Shown: piece by piece, positions 26,572-35,871 of the stretch
Layout: every line of letters begins with the position of its first letter
Position numbering within the stretch: position 1 is the first letter of the stretch
Source of the DNA: Acinetobacter nosocomialis
GTDB taxonomy: Bacteria > Pseudomonadota > Gammaproteobacteria > Pseudomonadales > Moraxellaceae
Assembly (NCBI GenBank): GCA_025736915.1
Contig: CP107049.1
Coordinates: forward strand, 434,001 to 498,000
Reading direction: 5' to 3'
Length of the DNA stretch: 64,000 bases
Notes under the pieces: model-generated
What the model was told of the DNA's origin: nothing
The model's database searches: none
What the model saw: the letters and a program-made list of their open reading frames with translations, nothing else
Translations under genes and position numbers: made by a program

Positions 26572-26589
26572 TCCAACCTTTCTCCAACC
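26572..26589 (-). promoter_or_regulatory. Tandem direct repeat between the GAF regulator and aldehyde dehydrogenase genes
   Basis: On the minus strand, GGTTGGA occurs twice with four bases between (offset 11). It has the same form as the GGTAGGT pair at 22908-22925, giving GGTWGGW-N4-GGTWGGW. It overlaps the -35 area of a possible plus-strand promoter with TTATAC near 26608-26613. Confidence 0.5.
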
Positions 26590-26682
26590 TTCTTCTTTAT
26601 ATCCTAATTATACAAAGTACGAAAGTACCTACTGACAGGGTTCTTGTTAGTCTTTAGTCCTAAAAAGCAAAGGAATATTTAT

Positions 26683-28194
26683 ATGCGCTATATCGATCCA
26701 AATCAACCAGGCTCAAAAGTTCAATTTAAATCACAATACGAAAATTTTATTGGCGGTGAATGGGTAGCACCTGTAAAAGGTGCTTATTTTGACAATGTAT
26801 CTCCTGTTGACGGAAAAGCTTTTACACGTATTCCACGCTCTAGTGCCGAAGATATCGAACTCGCGCTAGATGCAGCACACAAAGCAAAAGCAACATGGAA
26901 TAAAGCATCACCAACGGTACGCTCGAATATCCTTTTAAAAATTGCTGATCGTTTAGAAGCAAATCTTGAAATGCTTGCTGTTGCAGAAACTTGGGATAAC
27001 GGTAAAGCAGTCCGTGAAACTTTAGCAGCCGACCTTCCGCTTGCGATTGACCATTTCCGTTATTTCGCTGGATGTATTCGTGCTCAAGAAGGTGGCATCT
27101 CTGAAATTGACGAAGATACCATTGCCTATCATTTCCACGAACCACTAGGTGTCGTTGGTCAAATCATTCCATGGAACTTCCCGATTTTGATGGCAGCATG
27201 GAAACTTGCACCTGCTTTAGCAGCTGGTAACTGTGTTGTGATTAAGCCAGCTGAGCAAACGCCAGTGGGTATTTTGTTGGTGGCTGAACTCATCCAAGAT
27301 ATTTTACCACCGGGTGTCCTTAATATTGTTAATGGTTTCGGTTCAGAAGTTGGCCGTCCGTTAGCGACAAACCCACGTATTGCAAAAATCGCATTCACAG
27401 GTTCAACCCAAACTGGACAAATGGTGATGCAATATGCGACTGAAAATATTATTCCAGTCACTTTAGAACTTGGCGGTAAGTCACCAAACCTTTTCTTTGA
27501 AGATATCATGGATAAAGAAGATGACTTCTTAGAAAAAACACTTGAAGGTTTTGCCATGTTTGCCTTAAACCAAGGTGAAGTATGTACTTGCCCTTCTCGT
27601 GCTTTAGTACAAGAAAGCATTGCTGATCAGTTCTTAGAGATGGCTGTCGAGCGTGTAAAACGTATTAAAACTGGTCATCCACTTGATACTGAAACGATGA
27701 TTGGTGCTCAAGCATCACTACAACAACAAGAGAAAATCTTACGTTGTATTAACACGGGTCGTGAAGAAGGTGCAGAACTCTTACTTGGCGGTAGCGGCCG
27801 TAAAGAAGTAGGCGATGGTTACTATGTCGATCCGACTATTTTTAAAGGTCACAATGGCATGCAAGTTTTCCAAGAAGAAATTTTTGGACCTGTACTTGCT
27901 GTGACAACGTTCAAAGACTTTGATGATGCAATTAAAATTGCCAATGACACCATGTATGGTTTAGGTGCAGGTGTATGGTCACGTTCAGCTCACATTTCTT
28001 ATCGTGCAGGTCGTGCTATTGAAGCTGGCCGTGTCTGGACAAACTGCTACAACATCTACCCTGCACATGCTGCATTTGGTGGTTACAAGAAGTCTGGTAT
28101 TGGCCGTGAAAATCACAAGATGATGCTAGATCACTATCAACAAACTAAAAACTTGTTGGTGAGTTATTCAACTAAACCAATGGGCTTCTTCTAA
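26683..28194 (+). CDS. Aldehyde dehydrogenase (ExaC/AldB-type, probable acetaldehyde dehydrogenase)
   Basis: A 503-residue NAD(P)-dependent aldehyde dehydrogenase. It has [16 protein letters not shown] with the catalytic Glu, and the nucleophile segment [12 protein letters not shown], where the double Cys (CTC) is typical of ExaC/AldB acetaldehyde dehydrogenases. The Asn residue of the active site is in PWNFPILM. I start it at ATG 26683 with AAAGGAA nine bases upstream; the open frame runs 39 bases further. Its position between the regulator and the eat-eutBC genes suggests it oxidises the acetaldehyde released by EutBC. A terminator follows it. Confidence 0.95.
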   Translation: MRYIDPNQPGSKVQFKSQYENFIGGEWVAPVKGAYFDNVSPVDGKAFTRIPRSSAEDIELALDAAHKAKATWNKASPTVRSNILLKIADRLEANLEMLAVAETWDNGKAVRETLAADLPLAIDHFRYFAGCIRAQEGGISEIDEDTIAYHFHEPLGVVGQIIPWNFPILMAAWKLAPALAAGNCVVIKPAEQTPVGILLVAELIQDILPPGVLNIVNGFGSEVGRPLATNPRIAKIAFTGSTQTGQMVMQYATENIIPVTLELGGKSPNLFFEDIMDKEDDFLEKTLEGFAMFALNQGEVCTCPSRALVQESIADQFLEMAVERVKRIKTGHPLDTETMIGAQASLQQQEKILRCINTGREEGAELLLGGSGRKEVGDGYYVDPTIFKGHNGMQVFQEEIFGPVLAVTTFKDFDDAIKIANDTMYGLGAGVWSRSAHISYRAGRAIEAGRVWTNCYNIYPAHAAFGGYKKSGIGRENHKMMLDHYQQTKNLLVSYSTKPMGFF

Positions 28195-28257
28195 GTTTCG
28201 CACCAAGTTGATACCAAACTATCAACACTAGAAAGAAGTAAGATGACTAATTATATA

Positions 28258-28293
28258 AGAAGCCAGTAATTTAGATTGCTGGCTTCTTTATTT
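28258..28293 (+). terminator. Rho-independent terminator of the aldehyde dehydrogenase gene
   Basis: A 12-bp stem (AGAAGCCAGTAA / TTGCTGGCTTCT, one G-U pair) with a six-base loop is followed by TTATTT. Confidence 0.85.
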
Positions 28294-28414
28294 CCGATTG
28301 TTAAGCTTGAATTTTTATCATTTAGAATAAAAAAACTCCATCTACTCTCTGAAGTGCTTCATTTAGGCATTGCTTTTGCATTGGTTCATACAAACCCACT
28401 CGCAGGAGTATTGT

Positions 28415-29851
28415 ATGAATCAACCAGAAACAGCTTCCGTCATTTCCTCAAGCACAGAAGTCTCATCAGCAGAATATTTTGCTCAGCGTCAACTCAAACA
28501 AGGTACGGTTGGTTGGTTACTCCTGATTGGTTTAGGCGTAGCTTATGTGATATCGGGTGATTTTGCTGGCTGGAACTTCGGTATTGCTCAAGGTGGTTGG
28601 GGTGGCATGTTTATTGCCACTGCACTCGCCGCCTTGATGTACCTATGTCTATGTCTTTCTATGTCAGAAATGTCCACCATGATGCCAACAGCTGGTGGCG
28701 GTTATAGTTTTGCACGTGCTGCCTTTGGCCCTTTTGGAGGCTATTTAACAGGAACAGCCATTTTAATTGAATACGCAATTGCCCCTGCGGCAATTGCTGT
28801 ATTTATTGGTGGTTATTGCGAATCTCTATTTGGCATTAATGGCTGGATGATTTATCTCGCCTGCTACGCCATTTTTATGGGCATACATCTTAAAGGTGCC
28901 GGTGAAGCTTTAAAAATCATGTTCGCAATTACCCTTGTCGCTGCTGTTGCTCTTGTTGTATTTATTGTGGCAATGATTCCACACTTTAATGCACAAAATT
29001 TATTTGATATTCCAGTTGGTACAGGTATAGGCGCAAGCAGTTTTCTACCTCATGGCTATTTAGGTATCTGGGCAGCGGTTCCTTTTGCAATTTGGTTTTT
29101 CCTTGCAGTTGAAGGTGTACCTTTAGCAGCCGAAGAAGCAAAAGATCCAGCTAAATCTCTTCCACGCGGTTTAATCGGTGCAATGCTCATATTAACGGCG
29201 TTTGCTATGCTCATTTTATTCTTGGGTGCAGGCGCAGCAGGTGCAAGTACTTTGCAAAACTCAGGTGCTCCCCTCGTAGATGCTCTGGTTAAAGTTTATG
29301 GCACCAACACTTGGCTTGCGACTTTCGTAAACTTTGTTGGGTTAGCAGGTTTAATCGCAAGTTTCTTTTCAATTATCTATGCCTATTCACGTCAAATTTT
29401 TGCACTCTCTCGTGCTGGTTACTTACCTACTTCACTCTCTTTAACCAATAAAAATAAAGCACCTTATCTCGCAATTATTATTCCGGGCATTATTGGGTTC
29501 TTGCTTTCACTTACCAAAGAAGGCGATTCACTAATTTTAATCGCGGTTTTTGGTGCCACCATTTCCTATGTGTTGATTCTTTTATCCCACATCAAGCTAC
29601 GCCTATCTAAACCCGACATGCCTCGCCCTTATAAAACTCCTGGTGGAATCGTTACATCCAGCATTGCACTAGTTCTAGCAGTCGCTGCTGTGGTCGCAGG
29701 CTTTGTTGTTAATCCGAAAGTTTGGTTTATTGCTGCCGCTATTTATGTCGTATTTATTGCTTACTTTTTATTCCATAGCCGTTATCATTTAGTTAAAGGT
29801 ACACCAGAAGAAGAGTTTGCAAATATTAAAGCCGCAGAACAAGAACTATAA
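28415..29851 (+). CDS. eat: Ethanolamine permease (APC family)
   Basis: A 478-residue inner-membrane amino-acid/polyamine-type carrier with about twelve hydrophobic helices. Typical segments for the family's first helices are VAYVISGDFAGWNFGIAQGG and MPTAGGGYSFARAAFGPFGG; it also has AVEGVPLAAEEAKDPAKSLP, as in Eat/EutP-type permeases. I start it at ATG 28415 with AGGAG six bases upstream; an open frame extends to 28370. It is followed by eutB after 14 bases, so it should bring in the substrate of EutBC. The N-terminus begins with a polar 45-residue tail. Confidence 0.92.
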   Translation: MNQPETASVISSSTEVSSAEYFAQRQLKQGTVGWLLLIGLGVAYVISGDFAGWNFGIAQGGWGGMFIATALAALMYLCLCLSMSEMSTMMPTAGGGYSFARAAFGPFGGYLTGTAILIEYAIAPAAIAVFIGGYCESLFGINGWMIYLACYAIFMGIHLKGAGEALKIMFAITLVAAVALVVFIVAMIPHFNAQNLFDIPVGTGIGASSFLPHGYLGIWAAVPFAIWFFLAVEGVPLAAEEAKDPAKSLPRGLIGAMLILTAFAMLILFLGAGAAGASTLQNSGAPLVDALVKVYGTNTWLATFVNFVGLAGLIASFFSIIYAYSRQIFALSRAGYLPTSLSLTNKNKAPYLAIIIPGIIGFLLSLTKEGDSLILIAVFGATISYVLILLSHIKLRLSKPDMPRPYKTPGGIVTSSIALVLAVAAVVAGFVVNPKVWFIAAAIYVVFIAYFLFHSRYHLVKGTPEEEFANIKAAEQEL

Positions 29852-29865
29852 AATAGGATGTAACT

Positions 29866-31251
29866 ATGAGTTATCGCAATATTGTCGCCAATCAACAGTA
29901 TCACTTTGCTGACTTGAAGACCTTGATGGCAAAAGCTACACCGCTACGTTCTGGCGATGAATTAGCAGGTGTAGCGGCCAGAGACGCAACCGAACATGTT
30001 GCGGCACAAATGACTTTGGCCGATGTACCACTTAAAACCTTTTTGAACGAAGTTGTGGTCGATTATGAAACTGATGAAATTACACGACTAATTATTGATG
30101 AACATGATCTGGCAGCTTTTGCCCCTATTTCACACTTTACAGTAGGTGATTTTCGAAACTGGTTACTTGGAGAAGAAGCCACTGCCCAAAGCTTAAAAGC
30201 ATTAGCATCAGGTTTAACTCCAGAAATGGTGGCTGCTGTCAGCAAAATTATGCGCAATCAAGATTTGATTTATGTCGCCAGCAAATGTGAAGTGGTCACC
30301 CAGTTTCGCAACACGATTGGTTTAAAAGGTCATCTTTCTACCCGTTTACAACCGAACCACCCGACCGATGATGTGCTCGGTATTTCTGCCAGTATTTTAG
30401 ATGGTTTAATGTATGGCAATGGCGATGCCGTGATTGGCATTAACCCTGCAACAGATAACCTTCATAATTTGTCAGAGCTACTGAAATTGCTTGATCATGT
30501 CATTCAGGAATATCAAATTCCAACTCAATCTTGTGTACTTACCCATATCAGCTCAGGCATTCAACTTGCTGAAAAAAATGTGCCAATTGATTTAATGTTT
30601 CAATCAATCGCTGGCACCCAGCTGGCAAACGAAGGATTTGGAATTTCACTCGATTTACTACAAGAAGGATATGAAGCCACACTCGCACTCAAGCGTGGAA
30701 CCATTGGACAAAATGTTATGTATTTTGAAACGGGTCAAGGCAGTGCCTTATCCAGCAATGCACATCACGGCGTTGACCAGCAAACATTAGAAACACGGGC
30801 TTATGCAGTGGCCCGTAAATACAATCCGCTTTTAGTAAATACAGTCGTTGGCTTTATTGGTCCCGAATATCTTTTTAACGGCAAACAAATTATACGTGCG
30901 GGACTAGAAGACCACTTTTGCGGTAAGTTGCTTGGTGTCCCAATGGGCTGCGACATTTGTTACACCAACCATGCCGATGCTGACCAAAATGATATGGATG
31001 TTCTCCTCACTTTATTTGGCACCGCTGGCATTAACTTTATTATGGGAATTCCGGGTTCAGATGATGTCATGCTCAATTATCAAACGACCTCGTTCCATGA
31101 TGCCCTTTATTTAAGACAACTCCTAGGTTTAAAACCCGCCCCTGAGTTTTCAGCTTGGCTTGAACAGCAAGGTATTTTTAAACAGCAAAACTCTCAAATC
31201 TGTTGGGCAGACCACATGCCCGACCAATTCTCTCGTCTGCTCATGAACTAG
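29866..31251 (+). CDS. eutB: Ethanolamine ammonia-lyase large subunit
   Basis: A 461-residue subunit of the adenosylcobalamin-dependent enzyme that splits ethanolamine to acetaldehyde and ammonia. Hallmarks are MRNQDLIYVASKCEVVTQFR, HLSTRLQPNHPTDD, and GCDICYTNHADADQNDMDVL in the C-terminal half. Length matches the family (about 453-465). AGGATG lies seven bases before the ATG. It is coupled to eat and eutC in one unit. No reactivase gene (eutA) or microcompartment genes are seen nearby. Confidence 0.97.
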   Translation: MSYRNIVANQQYHFADLKTLMAKATPLRSGDELAGVAARDATEHVAAQMTLADVPLKTFLNEVVVDYETDEITRLIIDEHDLAAFAPISHFTVGDFRNWLLGEEATAQSLKALASGLTPEMVAAVSKIMRNQDLIYVASKCEVVTQFRNTIGLKGHLSTRLQPNHPTDDVLGISASILDGLMYGNGDAVIGINPATDNLHNLSELLKLLDHVIQEYQIPTQSCVLTHISSGIQLAEKNVPIDLMFQSIAGTQLANEGFGISLDLLQEGYEATLALKRGTIGQNVMYFETGQGSALSSNAHHGVDQQTLETRAYAVARKYNPLLVNTVVGFIGPEYLFNGKQIIRAGLEDHFCGKLLGVPMGCDICYTNHADADQNDMDVLLTLFGTAGINFIMGIPGSDDVMLNYQTTSFHDALYLRQLLGLKPAPEFSAWLEQQGIFKQQNSQICWADHMPDQFSRLLMN

Positions 31252-31261
31252 GGAGAACACC

Positions 31262-32077
31262 ATGAAACTGAACCGTGATATTCAATATCCATCTTCCACT
31301 CATCAAGACCAGTGGGAAAAACTTAAACAATTTACTGATGCCCGTATTGCTCTGGGCCGTGCGGGTTGTAGTATCCCAACACGAGCCTTACTTGAATTTC
31401 AGTTGTCGCATGCACAAGCAAAAGATGCGGTTTATCAAGATATGGATGTTTCCTATTTATCTGAGCAATTAGCGCAAAGACAGCTGCAAAGTATTCATGT
31501 CCACAGCAACGCACCTAATAAGGAAATCTATCTTAAACGTCCAGATTTAGGTCGTCAGCTTTCAAACCTATCAAAAGAAGCCTCAATTAAGAAGTATGCA
31601 GAAAATCCGCAACAATACGATGTTTGTATTGTGGTCGGTGATGGACTCTCAGCAAGAGCAATTGAAGCGAATGCTATTCCATTCATTACCGCGCTAAGTG
31701 AACAAGTTCAGCAAGAAAACTGGACTCTTGCACCCATTGCACTGGCAACAGGCAGTCGGGTTGCTTTAGGTGATGAGGTTGCTGAAATCTTTAAAGCACC
31801 CATGCTAGTGATGCTTATTGGAGAACGTCCAGGTTTAAGCTCTCCTGATAGTATGGGAATTTACTACACATGGAATGCATATTCAGGCTGTCTTGATGCA
31901 AAACGAAACTGTATTTCCAATGTACGCTCAGCAGGCTTAAGTATTCCTGTTGCAGTACAACGGTTAATCGCACTCATGAAAAAATCAAAACAACTTGGCT
32001 TTTCAGGTGTTAATTTAAAAGATGAGCATCAACTTGCAGATATAGGCCTTGAGACAACTCAAAAGCTATTATTTTAA
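31262..32077 (+). CDS. eutC: Ethanolamine ammonia-lyase small subunit
   Basis: A 271-residue small subunit that helps form the cobalamin and substrate site with EutB. Typical segments are TDARIALGRAGCSIPTRALL, VVGDGLSARAIEANAIPF, LIGERPGLSSPDSMGIYYTW and KRNCISNVRSAGLS. It starts ten bases after eutB with GGGAGA as ribosome site. Confidence 0.96.
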   Translation: MKLNRDIQYPSSTHQDQWEKLKQFTDARIALGRAGCSIPTRALLEFQLSHAQAKDAVYQDMDVSYLSEQLAQRQLQSIHVHSNAPNKEIYLKRPDLGRQLSNLSKEASIKKYAENPQQYDVCIVVGDGLSARAIEANAIPFITALSEQVQQENWTLAPIALATGSRVALGDEVAEIFKAPMLVMLIGERPGLSSPDSMGIYYTWNAYSGCLDAKRNCISNVRSAGLSIPVAVQRLIALMKKSKQLGFSGVNLKDEHQLADIGLETTQKLLF

Positions 32078-32242
32078 AAGATGGAATATGCAAACAGATT
32101 CACTCAAAATAGGTAATCGTTTGCATAACAACATTATCTTAACGAAAAATATCAATTTTCAGGTATTGACGATTTATACAGATATTTTCTTCTTTATATT
32201 TATCGCTATACTCCACCTATTGATCTTCTATGAATCATTTGT

Positions 32243-32965
32243 ATGAGCACAACAAACGCCTTCCCAAAAACTATTTATGCCATTCAGCATCTTGCTTTCG
32301 AAGACTTAGGTTCATTAGAAGATGTCTTTTATCAACTTGGCTTCCGCGTCCGTTATTTTGAAGCGGGTGTAGATGATCTAACTGCTGCTTTTGCACACGA
32401 TGGATTAACTATTATTTTAGGTGGCCCAATCGGAGTTTATGAAACTGAAGATTATCCATTTTTAAAAGATGAAATTGCTTTACTTAAACAACGCTTGGCA
32501 GCGGATAAACCTACACTTGGTATTTGTTTGGGTGCACAGTTAATTGCTCATGTACTTGGTGCAAAAGTATATGCCGGTCATCAAAAAGAAATTGGTTGGA
32601 GCCCACTGAGCTTAAGTTTACGCCCTAATCAGGTATTATCTTCTTTACTTAATAATGTTCATGTCCTACATTGGCATGGTGATACTTTCGATCTTCCTGA
32701 AAATGCTGCCCTTTTGGCTAGCTCAGATATTTATACCAATCAAGCCTTTGAAGTCGGTAATAATATTCTTGCTTTACAGTTTCACATTGAAACGACTCAA
32801 GAAAATTTTGAAAAATGGCTCATTGGTCATACATGTGAACTTCGCCATGCTGGAATTTCAATTCCTAAATTGCGCGAGCAAAATATCGAATATGCACCTG
32901 CACTTGAACAAGCTGCATTTGAAGTAATTCAAAAATTCTTGAAAAGAATTGGTTATAGTGCATAA
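32243..32965 (+). CDS. Class I glutamine amidotransferase domain protein
   Basis: A 240-residue stand-alone amidotransferase. The nucleophile Cys is in LGICLGAQLIAHVLGA and the His-Glu pair in LALQFHIETTQ, as in GuaA-type glutaminase domains; the oxyanion strand is ILGGPIGVYE. Family members release ammonia from glutamine or act on gamma-glutamyl compounds. It lies 165 bases after eutC on the same strand. A short frame (32088-32246) overlaps its start by four bases. A link to gamma-glutamylated ethanolamine is possible but not shown. Confidence 0.87.
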   Translation: MSTTNAFPKTIYAIQHLAFEDLGSLEDVFYQLGFRVRYFEAGVDDLTAAFAHDGLTIILGGPIGVYETEDYPFLKDEIALLKQRLAADKPTLGICLGAQLIAHVLGAKVYAGHQKEIGWSPLSLSLRPNQVLSSLLNNVHVLHWHGDTFDLPENAALLASSDIYTNQAFEVGNNILALQFHIETTQENFEKWLIGHTCELRHAGISIPKLREQNIEYAPALEQAAFEVIQKFLKRIGYSA

Positions 32966-33123
32966 ATGAGCAGTTTCTAATCTGCATCGAATATAGCTTT
33001 TTATCACCTCGTATTGTTTGATTATTTTTTAAACAAAAAAGCTTTATATTTTATTTTTAGAAACATTTCAGAAAAATTTCAGTGTATTATTAATTTGTAA
33101 CATAAAATATACGCTGATTTACT

Positions 33124-33237
33124 ATGGATATCTGGAAGTTTATTAAAAGCTTTAATACGGTCAATACTTATTTAATGCTTTCAAGTATGCTTCTCATATT
33201 ATTAGTTCTTTATTTTTATGTGATTAATCCTACCTAA
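33124..33237 (+). CDS. Possible small membrane protein, 37 residues
   Basis: A short frame encoding MDIWKFIKSFNTVNTY, a hydrophobic helix (LMLSSMLLILLVLYFYVI) and NPT at the end, typical of small single-span membrane proteins. No clear SD is seen before the ATG. A good terminator lies 61 bases downstream (33298). It resembles no family I recognise; it could be chance in AT-rich DNA. Confidence 0.4.
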   Translation: MDIWKFIKSFNTVNTYLMLSSMLLILLVLYFYVINPT

Positions 33238-33297
33238 GCTCTTTTGCCAAGGAAGTGGAATCATAAAAAAAAGAATATTATGAGAAGACCTCCGAAT

Positions 33298-33328
33298 AAA
33301 AAGCCCAACTTTACAGTTGGGCTTTTTT
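33298..33328. terminator. Rho-independent terminator
   Basis: A 13-bp stem (AAAAAGCCCAACT / AGTTGGGCTTTTT) with a four-base loop and T-runs on both strands. It could end transcription from the left (small ORF) and back up the glnS terminator from the right. Confidence 0.85.
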
Positions 33329-33344
33329 GATATCTGCTGTTCAC

Positions 33345-33393
33345 TCACAACATGTTGTTCGTCTTGCGAAAAAGTAAGAGATAATTAATCTCT
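33345..33393. repeat. 49-bp direct repeat, copy 1
   Basis: Identical to 33403-33451 with an offset of 58 bases. It begins with TCACAACATGTTGT and ends in ATTAATCTCT. Confidence 0.9.
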
Positions 33394-33402
33394 GCTCTCT
33401 AA

Positions 33403-33451
33403 TCACAACATGTTGTTCGTCTTGCGAAAAAGTAAGAGATAATTAATCTCT
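33403..33451. repeat. 49-bp direct repeat, copy 2
   Basis: The second copy reaches the stop codon of glnS and carries most of its terminator hairpin. The repeat also contains the small palindrome ACAACATGTTGT. Confidence 0.9.
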
Positions 33452-33460
33452 TACTTTTTC
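33426..33460 (-). terminator. Terminator hairpin overlapping the glnS stop codon
   Basis: A 15-bp perfect stem (GAAAAAGTAAGAGAT and its complement) with a five-base loop includes the last codons (Lys-Lys-stop) of glnS. On the minus strand the right arm ends in CTTTTTC. Confidence 0.65.
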
Positions 33461-35178
33461 TCAGGTTTGAAGCTGTCTTTTAAATCAAGAACACGGTTAA
33501 ACACTGGTTTTTCAGGAGTGTGATCGTGTTGATCTGCAACAAAATAACCTTCACGTTCAAATTGGAAACGGTCTTCAGGACTCGCTTGAGCTAAAGCAGG
33601 TTCAATCACAGCCTGAACAACTTTTAAAGAATCTGGATTTAAATTTGCCAAGAAGTCATCATCTGCATCAGGTGCCGCTTCAGTAAACAAACGATCGTAA
33701 ATACGTACTTCAGCAGGAATACCTTTTGTCGCAGATACCCAGTGAATCACACCTTTTACTTTACGGCCTTCCGGATTTTTACCTAAAGTTTCAGGATCAA
33801 TTGAACATTTCAGCTCAATCACTTCACCATTAGCATCCTTAATGACTTCATCACATTTAATCACATAGGCATGGCGTAAACGCACTTCACCATCAGGAAT
33901 TAAACGTTTAAAGCCTTTTGGCGGTACTTCTTCAAAATCTTTACGGTCAATATAGATTTCTTTAGTCAATGGAATAACACGTTCGCCCATATCAACATTT
34001 GGATGACGAGCATGCGTAAGATCTAAATCTTCCGGTAAGTTTGTAAGTGTTACTTTTAAAGGATCCAACACCGCCATACCACGCGCTGCAGTATTCTCCA
34101 AAGATTGGCGAATACAGAACTCAAGCATTGCAACATCAACAATACCGTCAGTTTTAGATACACCTACACGTTTACAGAAATCACGTAAGCCTTCTGGTGT
34201 AAAACCACGACGGCGCATACCAACAACAGTTGGCATACGTGGGTCATCCCAACCATTTACATAACCACCTTCAACCAACTTACGCAATTTACGTTTAGAA
34301 GTAATGGTGTAGTCTACGTTTAAACGAGAAGATTCATATTGGTGTGGAACGGCTTTAGATTTAACCTTTTCAACAATCCAGTCATAAAACGGACGGTGAT
34401 CTTGGAATTCCAATGTGCAAAGTGAGTGAGTGATTCCTTCAATTGCATCAGACAATGGATGAGCATAGTCATACATTGGGTAGATTTTCCATTTATCACC
34501 AGTTTGGTGGTGCTCTGAATGCAAGACACGATACAAAATTGGATCACGCATATGCACGTTCGGGCTTGCCATATCAATTTTGGCACGTAGAACTGCTTCA
34601 CCTTCTTTCAGTTCACCACTACGCATTTGTTCAAAGCGAGCAAGGTTCTCTTCTACAGAAGCATCGCGATATGGCGAGTTTTTCCCTGGTTCAACAAAAC
34701 TACCGCGGTTTAACTTAATTTCTTCTGGAGATTGTAAATCAACATAAGCATCGCCTTGCTCAATGAGTTGAACAGCCCATGCATATAATTGATCAAAATA
34801 ACCAGAAGCATAGCGTGGTTCGCCATTCCAGTTAAAACCAAGCCATTTCACGTCATTAGCAATACCATCAACATATTCTTGTTCTTCTGCATCTGGGTTC
34901 GTATCGTCAAAACGTAAATTACAAAGACCATCAAACTCTTCAGCCACACCAAAGTTGAGACAGATTGCTTTTACGTGACCAATATGTAAATAACCATTTG
35001 GTTCTGGCGGAAAACGCGTTACGATTTGTTTTGCACGTCCGGCAGCCAAATCATCAGTAATGACTTGGCGAACAAAATCTAATCCAGCCTGTTGTTCTTG
35101 CTGCGCAGAATCGACAGAGGCATGAGTATTCGGTGTCGGGTTGTTTGGCAGGTTCGAGACAACGTCATTAGGCTTCAT
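33451..35178 (-). CDS. glnS: Glutaminyl-tRNA synthetase
   Basis: A 575-residue class Ic aminoacyl-tRNA synthetase. The HIGH motif is in [16 protein letters not shown], the KMSKS equivalent is [11 protein letters not shown], and the tRNA-Gln acceptor segments [13 protein letters not shown] and [20 protein letters not shown] are present. The C-terminal anticodon-binding barrels follow ([19 protein letters not shown]). Length is near the E. coli enzyme (554) with a longer N-terminal tail (residues 1-25, Asn/Gln/Ala-rich). It is divergent from ppiB. Confidence 0.98.
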   Translation of the reverse strand: MKPNDVVSNLPNNPTPNTHASVDSAQQEQQAGLDFVRQVITDDLAAGRAKQIVTRFPPEPNGYLHIGHVKAICLNFGVAEEFDGLCNLRFDDTNPDAEEQEYVDGIANDVKWLGFNWNGEPRYASGYFDQLYAWAVQLIEQGDAYVDLQSPEEIKLNRGSFVEPGKNSPYRDASVEENLARFEQMRSGELKEGEAVLRAKIDMASPNVHMRDPILYRVLHSEHHQTGDKWKIYPMYDYAHPLSDAIEGITHSLCTLEFQDHRPFYDWIVEKVKSKAVPHQYESSRLNVDYTITSKRKLRKLVEGGYVNGWDDPRMPTVVGMRRRGFTPEGLRDFCKRVGVSKTDGIVDVAMLEFCIRQSLENTAARGMAVLDPLKVTLTNLPEDLDLTHARHPNVDMGERVIPLTKEIYIDRKDFEEVPPKGFKRLIPDGEVRLRHAYVIKCDEVIKDANGEVIELKCSIDPETLGKNPEGRKVKGVIHWVSATKGIPAEVRIYDRLFTEAAPDADDDFLANLNPDSLKVVQAVIEPALAQASPEDRFQFEREGYFVADQHDHTPEKPVFNRVLDLKDSFKPEKK

Positions 35179-35346
35179 AGTGTATCAATCACTTCTTTGT
35201 AGATAAAATTTCGAAAAAATAAACGCTATCTTCATTTTTCACAAAGATTTTAACGTTTTTTACTTGCCTTGTAGTTTACAGTTTGCTTATGCTTCTCTCA
35301 ACCAAAAAACCCATGGTCATAAGCCCATGTTTAGGAGATTAATGTA

Positions 35347-35856
35347 ATGAGTTTTCCTCAAGTCGAATTAAACACCAATAAAGGTCGTATTGTTCTTGAA
35401 CTAAATACTGAAAAAGCACCAAAAACAGTAGCAAACTTTTTAGAATACGTACGTGACGGTTTTTATGACGGCGTTATTTTCCACCGTGTCATTGATGGTT
35501 TCATGATCCAAGGCGGCGGGATGGATGAAAACTTCAAAGAAAAAGCAACTCGCGATGCGATTGAAAACGAAGCTGACAACGGTTTAAGCAACGATGTTGG
35601 TACGATTGCTATGGCACGTACTCAAGCGCCTCACTCTGCTTCTGCGCAATTCTTTATCAATGTAAAAAACAACTCTTTCTTGAACCATACTTCAAAAACT
35701 GCTCAAGGTTGGGGTTATGCTGTATTTGGTAAAGTTGTTGAAGGTATGGACGTTGTAGAAGCAATCAAAGGCGTACGTACAGGTAACCGTGGTTATCACG
35801 CTGACGTTCCTTTAGAAAACGTTGTTATCGAATCTGCTAAAATTATTTCTGAATAA
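35347..35856 (+). CDS. ppiB: Cytoplasmic peptidyl-prolyl cis-trans isomerase (cyclophilin)
   Basis: A 169-residue cyclophilin without signal peptide, so a cytoplasmic PpiB-type isomerase that aids protein folding. Active-site segments are [13 protein letters not shown] (with the catalytic Arg), [18 protein letters not shown] and [20 protein letters not shown] lies nine bases before the ATG. It is followed by lpxH after 15 bases; this ppiB-lpxH pairing is common in gammaproteobacteria. Confidence 0.96.
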   Translation: MSFPQVELNTNKGRIVLELNTEKAPKTVANFLEYVRDGFYDGVIFHRVIDGFMIQGGGMDENFKEKATRDAIENEADNGLSNDVGTIAMARTQAPHSASAQFFINVKNNSFLNHTSKTAQGWGYAVFGKVVEGMDVVEAIKGVRTGNRGYHADVPLENVVIESAKIISE

Positions 35857-35871
35857 TTTCAGGATAAAGCT

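Noticed and set aside
28276..28560. 94-codon plus-strand frame overlapping the start of the ethanolamine permease gene
   Set aside because: It overlaps the terminator and the permease start, and the permease frame is clearly the coding one.
32088..32246. Short frame of about 52 codons between eutC and the amidotransferase, overlapping the latter's start (ATGA)
   Set aside because: It has only a weak ribosome site and a composition like the AT-rich spacer; not enough to call a gene, though coupling is possible.
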